Program-made: the position numbers and the translations under genes
In this document: one piece after another, positions 5,840-6,196 of the stretch
Position numbering within the stretch: position 1 is the first letter of the stretch
Layout: every line of letters starts with the position of its first letter
DNA from: Methylocystaceae bacterium
GTDB taxonomy: Bacteria > Pseudomonadota > Alphaproteobacteria > Rhizobiales > Beijerinckiaceae
Direction of reading: 5' to 3'
Length of the DNA: 6,196 nt
Assembly: GCA_003152255.1 (NCBI GenBank)
Contig: PLZT01000150.1
Coordinates: 1 to 6,196 of the forward strand
Notes under the pieces: generated by a model
Seen by the model: the letters and a program-made list of their open reading frames with translations, nothing else
What the model was told of the DNA's origin: nothing
Databases searched by the model: none

Positions 5840-5892
5840 GGGGCGCGCCGACGCCCCTTTAAAACATGCGCCGGGATCAGGGGAAGCGCCCC
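5840..5892 (+). other. Alternative-pairing segment in the tsf leader
   Basis: GGGGCG (5840-5845) can pair with either of two identical CGCCCC copies, at 5852-5857 (6-nt loop, followed by TTT) or at 5887-5892. GGGG (5880-5883) can also pair with CCCC (5889-5892). The structures exclude one another. In DNA this GC-rich chance pairing is plausible, so function is uncertain. Confidence 0.3.
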
Positions 5893-5927
5893 GCGGCCGG
5901 CGCCCGCCAACATGTAAGGATTTACCC

Positions 5928-6196
5928 ATGGCCACGATCACAGCTGCTCTGGTGAAGGAACTGCGCGAGAGCACCGGCGCCGGCATGATGGACTGCAAGG
6001 CCGCGCTGACCGAGAATAACGGCGACATCGAAGCGGCGGTCGACTGGCTGCGCAAGAAGGGCCTGTCCAAGGCCGCCAAGAAGGCCGGGCGCGTCGCCGC
6101 CGAGGGTTTGGTCGCGGCTTTGATCGGCGAGCACGCCGGCGTTGTCGTCGAAGTCAATTCCGAGACCGATTTCGTCGCCCGCAACGAGGATTTCCA
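5928..6196 (+). CDS. tsf: Elongation factor Ts, N-terminal part (cut by window end)
   Basis: Eighty-nine complete codons are present before the window ends; the usual full length is about 280-310 aa. EF-Ts is the nucleotide exchange factor that regenerates EF-Tu-GTP in the cytoplasm. Residues 1-50 are the UBA-like EF-Tu-binding domain with the first family signature ([20 protein letters not shown], 8-27). Residues 79-89 contain the second signature ([11 protein letters not shown]), whose Asp81-Phe82 match the E. coli Asp80-Phe81 that intrude into EF-Tu to displace magnesium. The ATG has a good ribosome site (AAGGA at 5916-5920, 7 nt spacing). Gene order rpsB-tsf is the near-universal bacterial arrangement. 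The open frame shows no damage within the window. Confidence 0.98.
   Translation, partial: MATITAALVKELRESTGAGMMDCKAALTENNGDIEAAVDWLRKKGLSKAAKKAGRVAAEGLVAALIGEHAGVVVEVNSETDFVARNEDF

Noticed and set aside
5912..5917. ATG-TAA start-stop just before tsf
   Set aside because: No ribosome site is placed for this ATG, and the TAA overlaps the tsf Shine-Dalgarno by chance; regulation by it cannot be supported.
4553..6184. Long minus-strand open frame (543 codons) opposite rpsB and tsf
   Set aside because: It is antisense to two certain genes, crosses the promoter, leader and terminator, and has a low-information Arg/Ala-rich translation.
1..6196. CRISPR array, insertion sequence, tRNA or rRNA genes
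   Set aside because: No spaced repeat series, transposase-like frame, terminal inverted repeats, or tRNA/rRNA-like sequence was seen on either strand.

Overview
The window is GC-rich DNA that reads as a chromosomal segment of an alphaproteobacterium. I infer Hyphomicrobiales (Rhizobiales) from the ribosomal protein S2 with a long C-terminal extension ending in a helix-hairpin-helix-like domain, from the rpsB-tsf gene order, and from an RsmB/NOP-family methyltransferase directly upstream of guaA. A methanotroph-like lineage (Methylocystis/Methylosinus) is possible, but the sequence alone does not prove it.

Layout from left to right: (1) Positions 1-299 hold no convincing gene. They contain a perfect 18-bp tandem duplication (252-287) just before the first gene. 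(2) 300-632 (+) encodes a small exported EF-hand-like protein and is closed by a strong intrinsic terminator (640-676). (3) 804-2108 (+) encodes an RsmB/NOP-family RNA m5C methyltransferase, preceded by a stem-loop leader. (4) 2194-3789 (+) is guaA, GMP synthase, with a candidate promoter whose spacer is a perfect palindrome. (5) 3856-4489 (-) is a VapBC-type toxin-antitoxin operon (AbrB/MazE-fold antitoxin, PIN-domain toxin), convergent with guaA. Its promoter overlaps a perfect 8+8 bp inverted repeat that is a good operator candidate. (6) From about 4588 rightwards is the rpsB-tsf translation operon: a sigma70-like promoter, a leader of about 110 nt that can fold as a three-way junction with a possible Shine-Dalgarno-blocking pseudoknot, rpsB (S2, 338 aa), an intrinsic terminator or attenuator, and the first 89 codons of tsf (EF-Ts), cut by the window edge.

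Most of the window is housekeeping: rRNA modification, guanine nucleotide synthesis, and two translation proteins (S2 and EF-Ts). The accessory element is the vapBC module wedged between guaA and rpsB. The best candidates for something not yet described are the structured rpsB leader and the tight divergent arrangement of the vapBC operator/promoter with the rpsB promoter. No whole new multi-gene system is visible.
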